DNA of 64,000 bases from Paenibacillus sp. PL2-23. Its GTDB lineage: Bacteria > Bacillota > Bacilli > Paenibacillales > Paenibacillaceae. The stretch's first letter is position 1, and the number at the start of each line of letters is the position of its first letter. The translations under genes and the position numbers were made by a program. Shown here one piece after another: positions 42,798-51,098 of the stretch. The stretch lies in assembly GCF_040834005.1 (NCBI RefSeq), contig NZ_CP162129.1, positions 5,047,501 through 5,111,500 on the forward strand, in the 5' to 3' direction. Under the pieces are notes generated by a model, which was not told where the DNA came from, made no database searches, and saw only the letters and a list, made by a program, of their open reading frames with translations.

Positions 42798-43490
42798 TTA
42801 ACGGAACGATGCAGTCGAGACGCGAGCGCCAGGACCCATTGTGGAGGAAACCGCGATGTTTTTCAGGTAAACGCCTTTGGCAGCAGCCGGTTTCGCGCGA
42901 ACCAGGGCGTCGATCAGAGCTTTCAGGTTTTCGTTCAGCTTCTCAGCGTCGAACGAAACCTTGCCGATTGGAGCGTGGATTTGACCCGCTTTGTCCAGAC
43001 GGTACTCGATCTTACCTGCTTTGATTTCTTGAACGGCTTTCGCAACGTCGAACGTTACGGTACCTGCTTTCGGGTTCGGCATAAGGCCTTTACCGCCCAG
43101 GATACGGCCGAGCTTACCAACTTCAGCCATCATGTCCGGCGTCGCTACGCAGACGTCGAATTCGAACCAGCCTTGTTGGATTTTGTTGATCATGTCAGCA
43201 TCGCCAACATAATCAGCGCCAGCAGCTTCCGCTTCTTTCACTTTTTCGCCTTTAGCGAAAACGAGAACGCGCTTAGTCTTGCCTGTGCCATGCGGAAGTA
43301 CGACAACGCCGCGTACCGCTTGGTCTTGTTTACGAGGGTCTACACCCAGACGTACTGCTACTTCGACGGACTCGTCGAACTTCGCTGTCGCCGCCTTCTT
43401 CACAAGCTCAATCGCTTCTTGAGGCTCGTAGCTTGCTTCGCTGTCAATCAGCTTCGCTGCTTCTACATATTTCTTGCCGTGTTTAGCCAT
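42798..43490 (-). CDS. rplA: 50S ribosomal protein L1 (uL1)
   Basis: 230 residues, standard. Starts MAKHGKKYVEAAKLIDSEAS; contains LGRILGGKGLMPNPKAGTVT, the family signature in domain II. L1 forms the mobile stalk at the E site and is a translational repressor of its own operon in several species. It lies between rplK and rplJ. Confidence 0.98.
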   Translation of the reverse strand: MAKHGKKYVEAAKLIDSEASYEPQEAIELVKKAATAKFDESVEVAVRLGVDPRKQDQAVRGVVVLPHGTGKTKRVLVFAKGEKVKEAEAAGADYVGDADMINKIQQGWFEFDVCVATPDMMAEVGKLGRILGGKGLMPNPKAGTVTFDVAKAVQEIKAGKIEYRLDKAGQIHAPIGKVSFDAEKLNENLKALIDALVRAKPAAAKGVYLKNIAVSSTMGPGARVSTASFR

Positions 43491-43518
43491 TGTAAGTTCC
43501 TCCTTATGTGGTTATAAC

Positions 43519-43552
43519 GGTTCATCCCGATTTCGGAATGATCCTCCCACCT
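43519..43552 (-). promoter_or_regulatory. Possible L1-binding hairpin before rplA
   Basis: In the minus-strand RNA, ATTCCG-AAAT-CGGGAT forms a 6-bp hairpin flanked by GTGGGAGGATC and GAACC, resembling the stem with asymmetric internal loop that L1 binds in rRNA and its own mRNA. It is in the 137-bp gap between rplK and rplA, which holds two more small hairpins (GATGTC/GACATC, GCGAAGC/GCTTCGC). Confidence 0.4.
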
Positions 43553-43627
43553 CGCGAAGCCTATGCTTCGCCAAGCGAGATGTCCGAAGACATCCGAATG
43601 CATTCGCCCTAATCGGCGAAGGCCGTA

Positions 43628-44053
43628 TTAGTCAACGATCGTTACGCCCATACTGCGAGCTGTACCTTCAACCATACGCATTGCCGCTTCAACGGAAGCT
43701 GCGTTCAGGTCTTGCATCTTACTTTCTGCGATTTCGCGAACTTTGTCACGCTTCACAGTAGCGACCTTCTTCTTGTTCGGTTCGCCCGAACCCTTCTCGA
43801 TACCAGCTGCTACGCGGAGCAATACTGCTGCCGGCGGCGTCTTCGTCTCGAAAGTGAAGGAACGGTCTTCGAATACAGTGATCACGACTGGAATAATCAG
43901 ACCTGCCTGATCCGCTGTACGAGCGTTGAACTCCTTACAGAATGCCATGATGTTAACGCCTGCTTGACCGAGCGCCGGACCGATTGGAGGAGCCGGATTC
44001 GCTTTGCCTGCTGGAACTTGCAGCTTGACCATCTTGATGACCTTTTTTGCCAT
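43628..44053 (-). CDS. rplK: 50S ribosomal protein L11 (uL11)
   Basis: 141 residues. Starts MAKKVIKMVKLQVPAGKANP and has PPIGPALGQAGVNIMAFCKE, the N-terminal proline-rich switch that thiostrepton targets. It ends GTARSMGVTIVD. L11 is in the GTPase centre and needed for stringent-response activation of RelA. Follows nusG. Confidence 0.98.
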   Translation of the reverse strand: MAKKVIKMVKLQVPAGKANPAPPIGPALGQAGVNIMAFCKEFNARTADQAGLIIPVVITVFEDRSFTFETKTPPAAVLLRVAAGIEKGSGEPNKKKVATVKRDKVREIAESKMQDLNAASVEAAMRMVEGTARSMGVTIVD

Positions 44054-44113
44054 GATTCACACCTCCTTGCCTTAATATACAAGCGTGACCGCTTGCTTCC
44101 GGAAACCGGATAG

Positions 44114-44647
44114 TTATATCTTCTCCACTTGAGTGTAGTCCAGCTCAAGCGGGGTTTCCCTGCCAAACATGTTTACATGGACTTTCAGCTTCGCTTTGTC
44201 AAGCAGAATCTCTTCCACCGAACCTACAAAATCAGCGAACGGACCTACTTTGACGCGAACGGTTTCCTTAAGCTCGAATTCGATCTTCGGCTTCGGCTCT
44301 TCCATGCCCATGTGTTTCAGAATCTGATCCACTTCATCAGGCAGCAGAGGAGTAGGTTTGGAGCCAGATCCCGTCGACCCTACGAATCCCGTTACACCAG
44401 GCGTATTCCGAACAACGTACCACGAATCGTCGGTTTGAACCATCTCTACTAGAACGTAGCCAGGGTAGACCTTGCGCTGAACGGTTTTTTTCTTCCCGTC
44501 CTTCTCTACCACTTCGTCCTCCATAGGAACGAGCACGCGGAAGATCTTATCCTCCATGCCCATCGATTCAACCCGGCGCTCCAAGTTGGTTTTCACCTTG
44601 TTCTCATAGCCGGAGTAAGTGTGCACGACATACCATCTTTTTTCCAT
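44114..44647 (-). CDS. nusG: Transcription elongation/termination factor NusG
   Basis: 177 residues from the ATG at 44647 (AAAGGTGG upstream; a TTG directly before it is not needed). The NGN domain reads KRWYVVHTYSGYENKVKTNL with FPGYV-like YPGYVLVEM, and the C-terminal KOW domain VKVGPFADFVGSVEEI. NusG binds RNA polymerase and couples it to the ribosome or pausing signals. Between secE and rplK. Confidence 0.97.
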   Translation of the reverse strand: MEKRWYVVHTYSGYENKVKTNLERRVESMGMEDKIFRVLVPMEDEVVEKDGKKKTVQRKVYPGYVLVEMVQTDDSWYVVRNTPGVTGFVGSTGSGSKPTPLLPDEVDQILKHMGMEEPKPKIEFELKETVRVKVGPFADFVGSVEEILLDKAKLKVHVNMFGRETPLELDYTQVEKI

Positions 44648-44671
44648 CAATAATCCACCTTTGGTCCCTTC

Positions 44672-44881
44672 TTAGACAATCAGCTGAACCAATTCCGAGA
44701 TCCCGATGTCAAGAAGCCAGAAGTAAATCGTCACCGCGATAACCGTGAAGAACACGATTAAGGAATAGCTGGTGAGCTCCTTACGACTTGGCCAGCGAAC
44801 CTTCTTCAGCTCCGCCCAGCTGTCGGCAAAAAAACTAAACGTCGTACCAAAGCCTTGCTTCAGTCTCGCCAAAAAAGCCAC
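44672..44881 (-). CDS. secE: Preprotein translocase subunit SecE
   Basis: 69 residues, the single-membrane-span Gram-positive form. An amphipathic helix (SWAELKKVRWPSRKELTSYS) precedes the span LIVFFTVIAVTIYFWLLDIG. It clamps SecY. Between rpmG and nusG, as in Bacillus. Confidence 0.95.
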   Translation of the reverse strand: MAFLARLKQGFGTTFSFFADSWAELKKVRWPSRKELTSYSLIVFFTVIAVTIYFWLLDIGISELVQLIV

Positions 44882-44899
44882 GGTAACACCTCCAATGGA

Positions 44900-45049
44900 C
44901 TATCGCGTCTCGCGATGAGGAGTTTGCTCGTTACAGAACTTGCAAAACTTCTTCAACTCGATGCGATCGGGGTGATTGCGTTTGTTCTTTGTTGTCGCAT
45001 AGTTTCTCTGTTTGCAGTTTGTGCATGCCAACGTGATGATTACCCGCAC
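44900..45049 (-). CDS. rpmG: 50S ribosomal protein L33 (bL33), zinc-binding form
   Basis: 49 residues, easily missed. It starts at a GTG at 45049 with GGGAGGTG upstream and reads MRVIITLACTNCKQRNYATT and then CKFCNEQTPHRETR. The two CxxC pairs form the zinc ribbon (C+ form). First gene of the rpmG-secE-nusG group, with a promoter at 45162-45190. Confidence 0.95.
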   Translation of the reverse strand: MRVIITLACTNCKQRNYATTKNKRNHPDRIELKKFCKFCNEQTPHRETR

Positions 45050-45161
45050 CCGAATTACACCTCCCGAACTGCTTAAAAATACGAATCATGAAGCTCTATA
45101 TGAATTTCATTGATTCCATCGCCAATACGAAAAAAACCTCGAATTTCAGGCCTACCTAAAC

Positions 45162-45190
45162 ACTTTATCACAGCGCTAACACCATGTCAA
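45162..45190 (-). promoter_or_regulatory. Sigma-A promoter of rpmG-secE-nusG
   Basis: On the minus strand: -35 TTGACA (45190-45185), 17-bp spacer, -10 TAAAGT (45167-45162). The leader to rpmG is about 110 bases. Confidence 0.7.
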
Positions 45191-45283
45191 CGAAAGATGT
45201 CGACTTCGAGCCCTGCGAAATAATGGCACCGCGATCCCGGATTGGATGCTACCAGTATAGCCTCATACATGCGCTTTAAAACC

Positions 45284-45333
45284 AACGGACTGCCAGCCCT
45301 CCCCGAAAAAGCGAGACAAAGCCGCAGTCCGTT
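45284..45333 (-). terminator. Terminator after sigH
   Basis: AACGGACTGC and GCAGTCCGTT form a perfect 10-bp stem over a 30-base loop, 14 bp after the sigH stop. A weak T-run follows on the minus strand. Confidence 0.7.
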
Positions 45334-45346
45334 ATAATCGCTATCG

Positions 45347-46000
45347 CTACACGTTGCCGAAATCGCGTACTTCCAAATACTTCTCCAGCTTGCGCTTCAC
45401 GCGCTGAAGAGCGTTGTCGATGGACTTGACATGTCTGTCGAGATCCACGGCAATCTCCTGATAAGATCTTCCGTCCAGATAGAGCATCAGCACCTTGCGC
45501 TCCAGATCGCTCAGTATCTCGGACATCTTGTCCTCCAGGCCGACAAATTCTTCTTGATTAATAATCAATTCTTCGGGGTCGGACACTCGGTTGCCGCAAA
45601 TGACGTCTAGCAAAGTTCTGTCGGAGTCCTCATCATAGATGGGCTTGTCTAACGAAACATAAGAATTAAGAGGAATATGCTTCTGCCGGGTAGCCGTCTT
45701 GATCGCTGTAATGATCTGCCTGGTGATGCACAGCTCAGCGAAAGCCTTGAAGCTGGCCAGCTTGTCCCCTTTGAAGTCGCGAATCGCCTTATACAAGCCG
45801 ATCATGCCCTCCTGCACGATATCCTCGCGGTCTGCACCGATTAGAAAGTAGGAACGGGCCTTCGCTCTCACAAAATTCTTATATTTGTTAATCAAATACT
45901 CCAGCGCTATGCTGTCGCCGTGACGGACCGCCTCTACAATGTCTTCGTCTGCGCTGCACTCATATTCGAGCGTACTCCACTCTTTGAGGTCGATACTCAC
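45347..46000 (-). CDS. sigH: RNA polymerase sigma factor SigH (sigma-30)
   Basis: 217 residues from a GTG at 46000 (GGAGG seven bases upstream), matching the roughly 218 of Bacillus SigH. Region 2 reads ALEYLINKYKNFVRAKARSY, FLIGADREDIVQEGMIGLYK; region 4 contains LDGRSYQEIAVDLDRHVKSI. SigH drives early stationary-phase and sporulation transcription (spo0A, kinA, spoIIA). In Bacillus the gene is repressed by AbrB. It is between the Rae1-type gene and rpmG. Confidence 0.96.
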   Translation of the reverse strand: MSIDLKEWSTLEYECSADEDIVEAVRHGDSIALEYLINKYKNFVRAKARSYFLIGADREDIVQEGMIGLYKAIRDFKGDKLASFKAFAELCITRQIITAIKTATRQKHIPLNSYVSLDKPIYDEDSDRTLLDVICGNRVSDPEELIINQEEFVGLEDKMSEILSDLERKVLMLYLDGRSYQEIAVDLDRHVKSIDNALQRVKRKLEKYLEVRDFGNV

Positions 46001-46096
46001 GTCTATCCCTCCGGCCTGCAAGGCGTACGCCGCGCTAGATTTCGAGTTTATAGGATTGCGTTATTCCCGCAAGAAGATCGCTGGAAACATGATGTC

Positions 46097-46126
46097 AGTA
46101 TACATTATGTAACCTTACACCGTCAA
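46097..46126 (-). promoter_or_regulatory. Sigma-A promoter of sigH
   Basis: On the minus strand: -35 TTGACG (46126-46121), 18-bp spacer, -10 TATACT (46102-46097). The region is AT-rich, consistent with AbrB-type control, which cannot be read directly. Confidence 0.6.
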
Positions 46127-46218
46127 CCAATCCCGGCCCCGAAAACTATCGATTTTATAGAAAAATTGTAACTTTGTGCCACTCTATGAAAAAACGATGA
46201 AAGCTTGCGGCTATGCGC

Positions 46219-46740
46219 TTACTCGCCTCTTCGGAGCCGCTCCAGCTTACTCCACACGTCGAGGCTCACGTTCTGATCGACGGAGTTCCGGCGGATCGGC
46301 TTCTCCTCCCGGATGGACTGCTCGATCAGCCTGCGGTTCTGTACGATCTCGACCAGCAGCTCTCTGGCGGAGAGGCGCAGGGCGCCCTTGCCGAATACCA
46401 CGTGCTGCTCGATCATATCGGAGGTTGCCACGAACAGATGGCGCCGCCGCGCGATCAGCTCGTTGCACAGCCTCTCGATACATTCATCCGCCGTCTCCTT
46501 CTCCTTGGTGTAGACGACCGTAAGCTTATACTGCTTGAAGGCTTTGCCGAGGCCAGGCACCTGATGCGCGTCGAATATGACGTAAATCTGCATCCCCGTA
46601 AAGCCCTGATAGTCAGCCAGCATGCCCAGCAGCTTGTCGCGCGCGTCCTCCAGATCCTGCTCCTTGAGCTTGGCCAGCTCCGGCCAGGCGCCGATCATGT
46701 TGTAGCCATCCACAAGCAGGACGTCATTGCGCCGATTCAT
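46219..46740 (-). CDS. rae1: NYN/PIN-like ribosome-dependent mRNA endonuclease Rae1 (YacP)
   Basis: 173 residues. NYN-domain nuclease: LLVDGYNMIGAWPEL (first Asp), VIFDAHQVPG, YTKEKETADECIERL and LFVATSDMIEQHVVF (acidic residues of the PIN-like site). In Bacillus subtilis Rae1 (YacP) cuts mRNA in the ribosomal A site. It starts 3 bp after the rlmB stop, and sigH follows, in the conserved order. Confidence 0.87.
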   Translation of the reverse strand: MNRRNDVLLVDGYNMIGAWPELAKLKEQDLEDARDKLLGMLADYQGFTGMQIYVIFDAHQVPGLGKAFKQYKLTVVYTKEKETADECIERLCNELIARRRHLFVATSDMIEQHVVFGKGALRLSARELLVEIVQNRRLIEQSIREEKPIRRNSVDQNVSLDVWSKLERLRRGE

Positions 46741-46743
46741 GCT

Positions 46744-47499
46744 CTACAGTTCCCGGCGCTGCCTGACGACCTCGTACATCAGCACGCCGGCGGCGACGGA
46801 TGCGTTCAAGGAGTTGAGCTGCCCCTTCATCGGGAGCTTCACGAGAAAATCGCATTTCTCCTTGATGAGACGCCCCATCCCTTTGCTTTCATTGCCGATA
46901 ACGATCGCCAGCGGCATATCGAATTTCGTCTTGTACACATCCTGCTTGGCGCTCACATCGGTGCCTGCCACCCACACGCCCGCTTCCTTCAGCTTGTCGA
47001 TGGTCTGGGCCAAATTCGTCACCCGGGCGACCGGCACATATTCCGCCGCTCCTGCCGACGTCTTCAGCACCGTTGCCGTCAGCCCCGCCGCGCGCCGCTT
47101 CGGAATGATGACGCCATGCACGCCTGTGCATTCCGCTGTGCGGAGAATGGAGCCCAGATTATGGGGATCCTCGATCTCGTCCAGCAGCAGGATGAAGGGC
47201 GTTTCGTCTTTCGCCTTCGCCGCCGCGAGAATATTCTCCACCTCGGCATAAGCGAACGCGGCCGCCTGAGCAATCACGCCCTGATGCGCAACGCCTGCCG
47301 CCATGCTGTCCAGCTTGCGCTTGTCCACAAACTGGACCACAATGCCCAGCTTTTTGGCCTCCGCCGTGATAGGCTGGGTCATGCTTTTCTGCGAGCCCTC
47401 GGCTACCCATATTTTGTTAATCTCACGCCCTGAACGCAGCGCTTCCAGAACAGGATGCTTGCCGGCTATAAGCTCCTCTTGATTCATTTCAACGGACAT
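46744..47499 (-). CDS. rlmB: 23S rRNA 2'-O-methyltransferase, RlmB/TrmH family
   Basis: 251 residues. N-terminal L7Ae-like substrate-binding domain (IAGKHPVLEALRSGREINKI) and C-terminal SPOUT knot: LLLDEIEDPHNLGSILRTAE, IVIGNESKGMGRLI and LNSLNASVAAGVLMYEVVR are the three family motifs. It methylates the ribose of a 23S guanosine (2251 in Escherichia coli numbering). It follows mrnC in the cysS group. Confidence 0.93.
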   Translation of the reverse strand: MSVEMNQEELIAGKHPVLEALRSGREINKIWVAEGSQKSMTQPITAEAKKLGIVVQFVDKRKLDSMAAGVAHQGVIAQAAAFAYAEVENILAAAKAKDETPFILLLDEIEDPHNLGSILRTAECTGVHGVIIPKRRAAGLTATVLKTSAGAAEYVPVARVTNLAQTIDKLKEAGVWVAGTDVSAKQDVYKTKFDMPLAIVIGNESKGMGRLIKEKCDFLVKLPMKGQLNSLNASVAAGVLMYEVVRQRREL

Positions 47500-47535
47500 A
47501 ATTGTCCTCCTGTCTTATTGGTTGTGGCATACCTT

Positions 47536-48018
47536 CTATTCACCCGCCAGCTCCCGCTCTCCAAGCGCGATGGCGAGCAGTTCACCGATCCGTCCCAGCC
47601 TGCCTTCAAAATAAAGATGGCCCACCAGGCACTCCAGCGCAGTCGCGTGCCTGTAATCACCAGGATCGGCGTTCCTCGGCGGAGCGCCGGATTTCGTGTT
47701 GCGTCCGCGGCGCACAATGTCCGCTTCCTCCTCCGTCAGATGAGGCTGCCATCTCTCCAGTATCGCCCTCTGGGCCTTGGCCGAGACAAGCTTGGTGGCC
47801 TCCTTGTGCAGATGATGAGGCTTGTGGTTCGGCAGCGAGATCAAATATTGCCTGACCAGCAGCTCGAATACCGCGTCGCCCATATAGGCCAGCACGACGG
47901 GGTTAACCAGCCCCGCCCGCTGGGCCGGGGAGTGGAAGGCCAGCGGGTTGCCGCCGGCTGCTTCCAGGGCAGAATGGCTCCCGATGCCAGGATGCGCGTC
48001 CTCCGCCGGCCTCATCAT
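47536..48018 (-). CDS. mrnC: Mini-ribonuclease III (MrnC)
   Basis: 160 residues: one RNase III catalytic domain without a dsRNA-binding domain. Motifs LAYMGDAVFELLVRQYL and HATALECLVGHLYFEGRLGR hold the metal-binding Asp and Glu. It matures 23S rRNA ends in Bacillus. Its ATG overlaps the cysS stop by 4 bases. The N-terminal 20 residues are longer than in most relatives and may be dispensable. Confidence 0.92.
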   Translation of the reverse strand: MMRPAEDAHPGIGSHSALEAAGGNPLAFHSPAQRAGLVNPVVLAYMGDAVFELLVRQYLISLPNHKPHHLHKEATKLVSAKAQRAILERWQPHLTEEEADIVRRGRNTKSGAPPRNADPGDYRHATALECLVGHLYFEGRLGRIGELLAIALGERELAGE

Positions 48019-49424
48019 TTGCGCCGCCAGCGGATGCCTTGCGGCGTATCCTCAAGCACGATGTTTTTTTCATTCAGCAGGTCCCGGATTTCATCCGCTC
48101 TCGCCCAGTTTTTCGCCTTGCGAGCTTCCGTCCGCTCCACGATCAGACCCTCGATCTCCTCATCCAGCAGGTCCTGCTCCGTTTCTCCAGGCAGCAGGCC
48201 CAGCACGTTGTCGAAGCGGTCGAATACGGCAAGCAGCGCTTGCAGCCCCTCCGCCTTAGCATTGCCTGTCATATAATGATTCGCTTCGGAGACGAGATCG
48301 AACAGCGCCGTAATGGCATCCGGCGTACTGAAATCATCATTCAGCTTAGCCACGAAGCGCGCTTGAATGGCATCCAGCTTCTCCTGAAGCGCTATTTCGG
48401 CTGCTTGCTCCCCCTGTATGTGGGTCGTCGACTTCAGCCTATGCTTGAGATTCGTATAGCAGTTCGCGATTCGCTCCACGCTGTTCTCCGCCTGCGCAAT
48501 GGTGTCGTCGCTGAAATTCAGCGGGCTCCGGTAGTGCGTAGCCAGCATGAAATAGCGGATAGCCTCCGGCTTCACCTGCTGCACGAGCTCATGCACCTTG
48601 ATTCCGTTGCCAAGCGACTTCGACATTTTTTCGTTATTTATGTGAACGAAGCCATTGTGCATCCAGTAATTGGCGAGGGGCTTGCCTGTTACGGATTCCG
48701 ACTGCGCCACTTCGCATTCATGATGCGGGAATTGCAGGTCATGGCCGCCGCCGTGAATGTCGAGGGTATCGCCCATGTATCGGCGCGCCATCGCCGAGCA
48801 TTCGATATGCCAGCCCGGACGTCCCGGTCCCCAAGGACTATCCCAGTTGATCTCACCCGGCTTCGCGCCCTTCCACAGCACGAAGTCGACCGGGTTCTCC
48901 TTGCGCTCGCCAATTTCGACGCGAATGCCGAATTGAAGCTCTTCGATATTTTGATGGGACAGCTTGCCGTATTCTTGGAATGAGGATGTCCGGAAGTAGA
49001 CATCGCCTTCGCTTGCGTATGCATAGCCTTTGTCGACAAGCTCCGCGATAAACGAGATAATGTCAGGAATATGTTCCGTGACGCGGGGATTGATCGTCGC
49101 CTTGCGTACGCCAAGCGCCTCGATGTCGGCGTTGAACGCCCCGATGAACCTTTCGGCCACCTCTGGAACCGTTGTACCCAGCTCTTCCGCCTTGCGAATC
49201 AGCTTGTCGTCGACATCGGTGAAGTTGACCACATACTGCACCTCATACCCGGCATCCTCCAGATAGCGGCGAACCACATCGAAGAAGATAACCGGACGCG
49301 CATTGCCGATATGAATATAGTCATAGACCGTCGGTCCGCATACGTACATCTTCACCTTGCCCTGCTCCTGTGGCTGGAAGGCCTCCTTCGAGCGAGTAAG
49401 GGAATTATAAATAGAAACTGTCAT
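48015..49424 (-). CDS. cysS: Cysteinyl-tRNA synthetase
   Basis: 469 residues. Class I synthetase: HIGH-like YIHIGNARPVIFFD, KMSKSLGN, and zinc/cysteine-binding residues at YVCGPTVYD, ECSAMARRYMG and HHECEVAQSE. It charges tRNA-Cys. Expressed with cysE under the cysteine T-box at 50634-50998; the coupling fits a response to uncharged tRNA-Cys. Confidence 0.97.
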   Translation of the reverse strand: MTVSIYNSLTRSKEAFQPQEQGKVKMYVCGPTVYDYIHIGNARPVIFFDVVRRYLEDAGYEVQYVVNFTDVDDKLIRKAEELGTTVPEVAERFIGAFNADIEALGVRKATINPRVTEHIPDIISFIAELVDKGYAYASEGDVYFRTSSFQEYGKLSHQNIEELQFGIRVEIGERKENPVDFVLWKGAKPGEINWDSPWGPGRPGWHIECSAMARRYMGDTLDIHGGGHDLQFPHHECEVAQSESVTGKPLANYWMHNGFVHINNEKMSKSLGNGIKVHELVQQVKPEAIRYFMLATHYRSPLNFSDDTIAQAENSVERIANCYTNLKHRLKSTTHIQGEQAAEIALQEKLDAIQARFVAKLNDDFSTPDAITALFDLVSEANHYMTGNAKAEGLQALLAVFDRFDNVLGLLPGETEQDLLDEEIEGLIVERTEARKAKNWARADEIRDLLNEKNIVLEDTPQGIRWRRK

Positions 49425-49532
49425 GAATGAATTCTCCTTCTAATGGGTACTGGGATATTCGAGCTGCGATAACGGCGAACGGTAAAAGCTGACGGCCTCC
49501 ACACGGCTGCAATTACGACTGCTGCACAGCCC

Positions 49533-50171
49533 CTATACGCGATTGGCTTCTCGAAGCTCATTTTTCAAATCGTCAATTTCCTTCTGCATCGCTCTCAGCA
49601 TCTCGATAACGGGATCAGGAAGCTGCGTATGGTCTAGCCGATCGCCAACCCTCTCTCCGTTCCGCCGCACAACACGCCCCGGATTGCCGACAACTGTGCA
49701 GTTGTCTGGCACCTCACGCAGCACAACCGCATTGGACCCGATATTGGAATGATCACCTACCGAGAACGAGCCCAGCACCTTCGCGCCGGAGCCGATAACC
49801 ACATTATTGCCAATAGTGGGATGCCTCTTCCCCTTCTCCTTGCCCGTGCCTCCCAGCGTCACGCCCTGATAGATCACCACATCGTCGCCGATCTCGCAGG
49901 TTTCCCCGATGACAACGCCCATACCGTGATCGATAAAGAGCCTTTTGCCAATGCAGGCCCCGGGATGAATCTCGATGCCGGTCATAAATCGGCTGATCTG
50001 CGAAATAATCCGCGCCAGCGTGAACCATTTTCTCTTGAATAACGCATGCGCCAAGCGATGCGCCCAAATCGCGTGCAGCCCCGAATAGGTGAATATCACC
50101 TCAAACCGGCTGCGCGCCGCCGGATCGTTTTCGAACACGGTCTGCACATCCGACTGCAATTGCCGTAGCAT
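49533..50171 (-). CDS. cysE: Serine O-acetyltransferase CysE
   Basis: 212 residues from the ATG at 50171 (MLRQLQSDVQTVFENDPAAR), with GAGAGG upstream; an ATG-rich extension to 50198 exists. Left-handed beta-helix protein: IHPGACIGKRLFIDHGMGVV, GETCEIGDDVVIYQGVTLGG and GNPGRVVRR are typical. It makes O-acetylserine, the cysteine precursor. The unusually long leader holds the T-box and a 51-bp repeat array. Confidence 0.96.
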   Translation of the reverse strand: MLRQLQSDVQTVFENDPAARSRFEVIFTYSGLHAIWAHRLAHALFKRKWFTLARIISQISRFMTGIEIHPGACIGKRLFIDHGMGVVIGETCEIGDDVVIYQGVTLGGTGKEKGKRHPTIGNNVVIGSGAKVLGSFSVGDHSNIGSNAVVLREVPDNCTVVGNPGRVVRRNGERVGDRLDHTQLPDPVIEMLRAMQKEIDDLKNELREANRV

Positions 50172-50227
50172 AATGACCTCTCCCTCCATGCTGCCCATCC
50201 CTATTCAGCCGAAGCCCTTCGGCGCCG

Positions 50228-50630
50228 TAGCGACATCTCGTGTCGCTGTTGCACAAACTAGCTGCTCATTCCGCGCTATAGCGACATCTCGTGTCGCTGT
50301 TACACAAACCAACTGCTCATTCCGCGCCATAGCGACATCTCGTGTCGTTATCGCCTACACAGGACCGTGGGCTGGTGCTATAGCGACACCTCGTGTCGCT
50401 GTTACACAAACCAACTGCTCATTCCGCGCCATAGCGACATCTCGTGTCGTTATCGCCTACACAGGACCGTGGGCTGGTGCTATAGCGACACCTCGTGTCG
50501 CTGTTACACAAACCAACTGCTCATTCCGCGCCATAGCGACATCTCGTGTCGTTATCGCCTACGCAGGACCGTGGGCTGGCGCTATAGCGACACCTCGTGT
50601 CGCTGTTGCACAAACTAGCTGTGACTAGCC
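50228..50630. repeat. Array 1: eight tandem 51-bp units with dyad cores
   Basis: Units begin with TAG at 50228, 50279, 50330, 50381, 50432, 50483, 50534 and 50585, each exactly 51 bp apart. Each starts with the core AGCGAC-A(T/C)-CTC-GTGTCG(C/T)T, arms of 8 bp around CTC; in units 4, 6 and 8 the dyad is perfect. The filler alternates: units 3, 5 and 7 share one (ATCGCCTACACAGGACCGTG), units 2, 4 and 6 another, and units 1 and 8 share a variant of it. Only arms are symmetric. The array lies between the T-box and cysE, so it should be in the cysE 5' leader. A 51-bp unit is 17 codons and keeps plus-strand frames open without coding meaning. Confidence 0.93.
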
Positions 50631-50633
50631 TAC

Positions 50634-50998
50634 AAAAAAAGCCCCTGCAGCATCTGTATGCTGCAGAGGCGTGTACACTCGCGGTTCCACTCTGCTTGAA
50701 CGGCCTGGTTCAGGAAGGCACCAAGCATCCCTTGCTCAGTCAGCCGCTCATCTCTCACCGTCTTTAACGCAGACGCTACGTTGCCGCCTACCTCGCATCC
50801 GCCAGAAATCGTGCATCTGACTGGACAACGGATCGGGACAAGGCTCCCAGGTGCATGTTTCCGTAATAGGCGGACTAGACAACTTGCAGCCTCATTCCGT
50901 GACGACGCTGTCAGCAGCATCACTTGAAATGTCGGTTGTCCTCTCTGCGAATCCGTTAGCCTAACGTACTTCTCCTGTTCACTGCCGATTGCTTATTA
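50634..50998 (-). promoter_or_regulatory. T-box riboswitch for tRNA-Cys upstream of cysE-cysS
   Basis: The conserved T-box sequence AGAGTGGAACCGCGA is at 50693-50679. It is followed by a terminator, CCTCTGCAGCAT paired with ATGCTGCAGGGG and a T-run (50670-50634). Upstream stem I carries AGAGAGG and the candidate specifier TGC (cysteine, 50888-50886, in GGCTGCAAG). Context with cysE and cysS supports tRNA-Cys. A -10-like TATACT at 51012-51007 may drive it. Confidence 0.9.
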
Positions 50999-51098
50999 TT
51001 AGTCATAGTATACCGGATTGTGCCAAAGCGCAAGTGGCTATACGTAACGATATGCGGGTCAAGTAAGTTCGGTGCTTATCCCTTCCACTTGATCTTCA

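Noticed and set aside
50089..50628. Open plus-strand frame of 179 codons through array 1 with repetitive protein
   Set aside because: It is open only because the repeat unit is 51 bp (17 codons). A second plus frame is open too, there is no ribosome site, and it is antisense to cysE.
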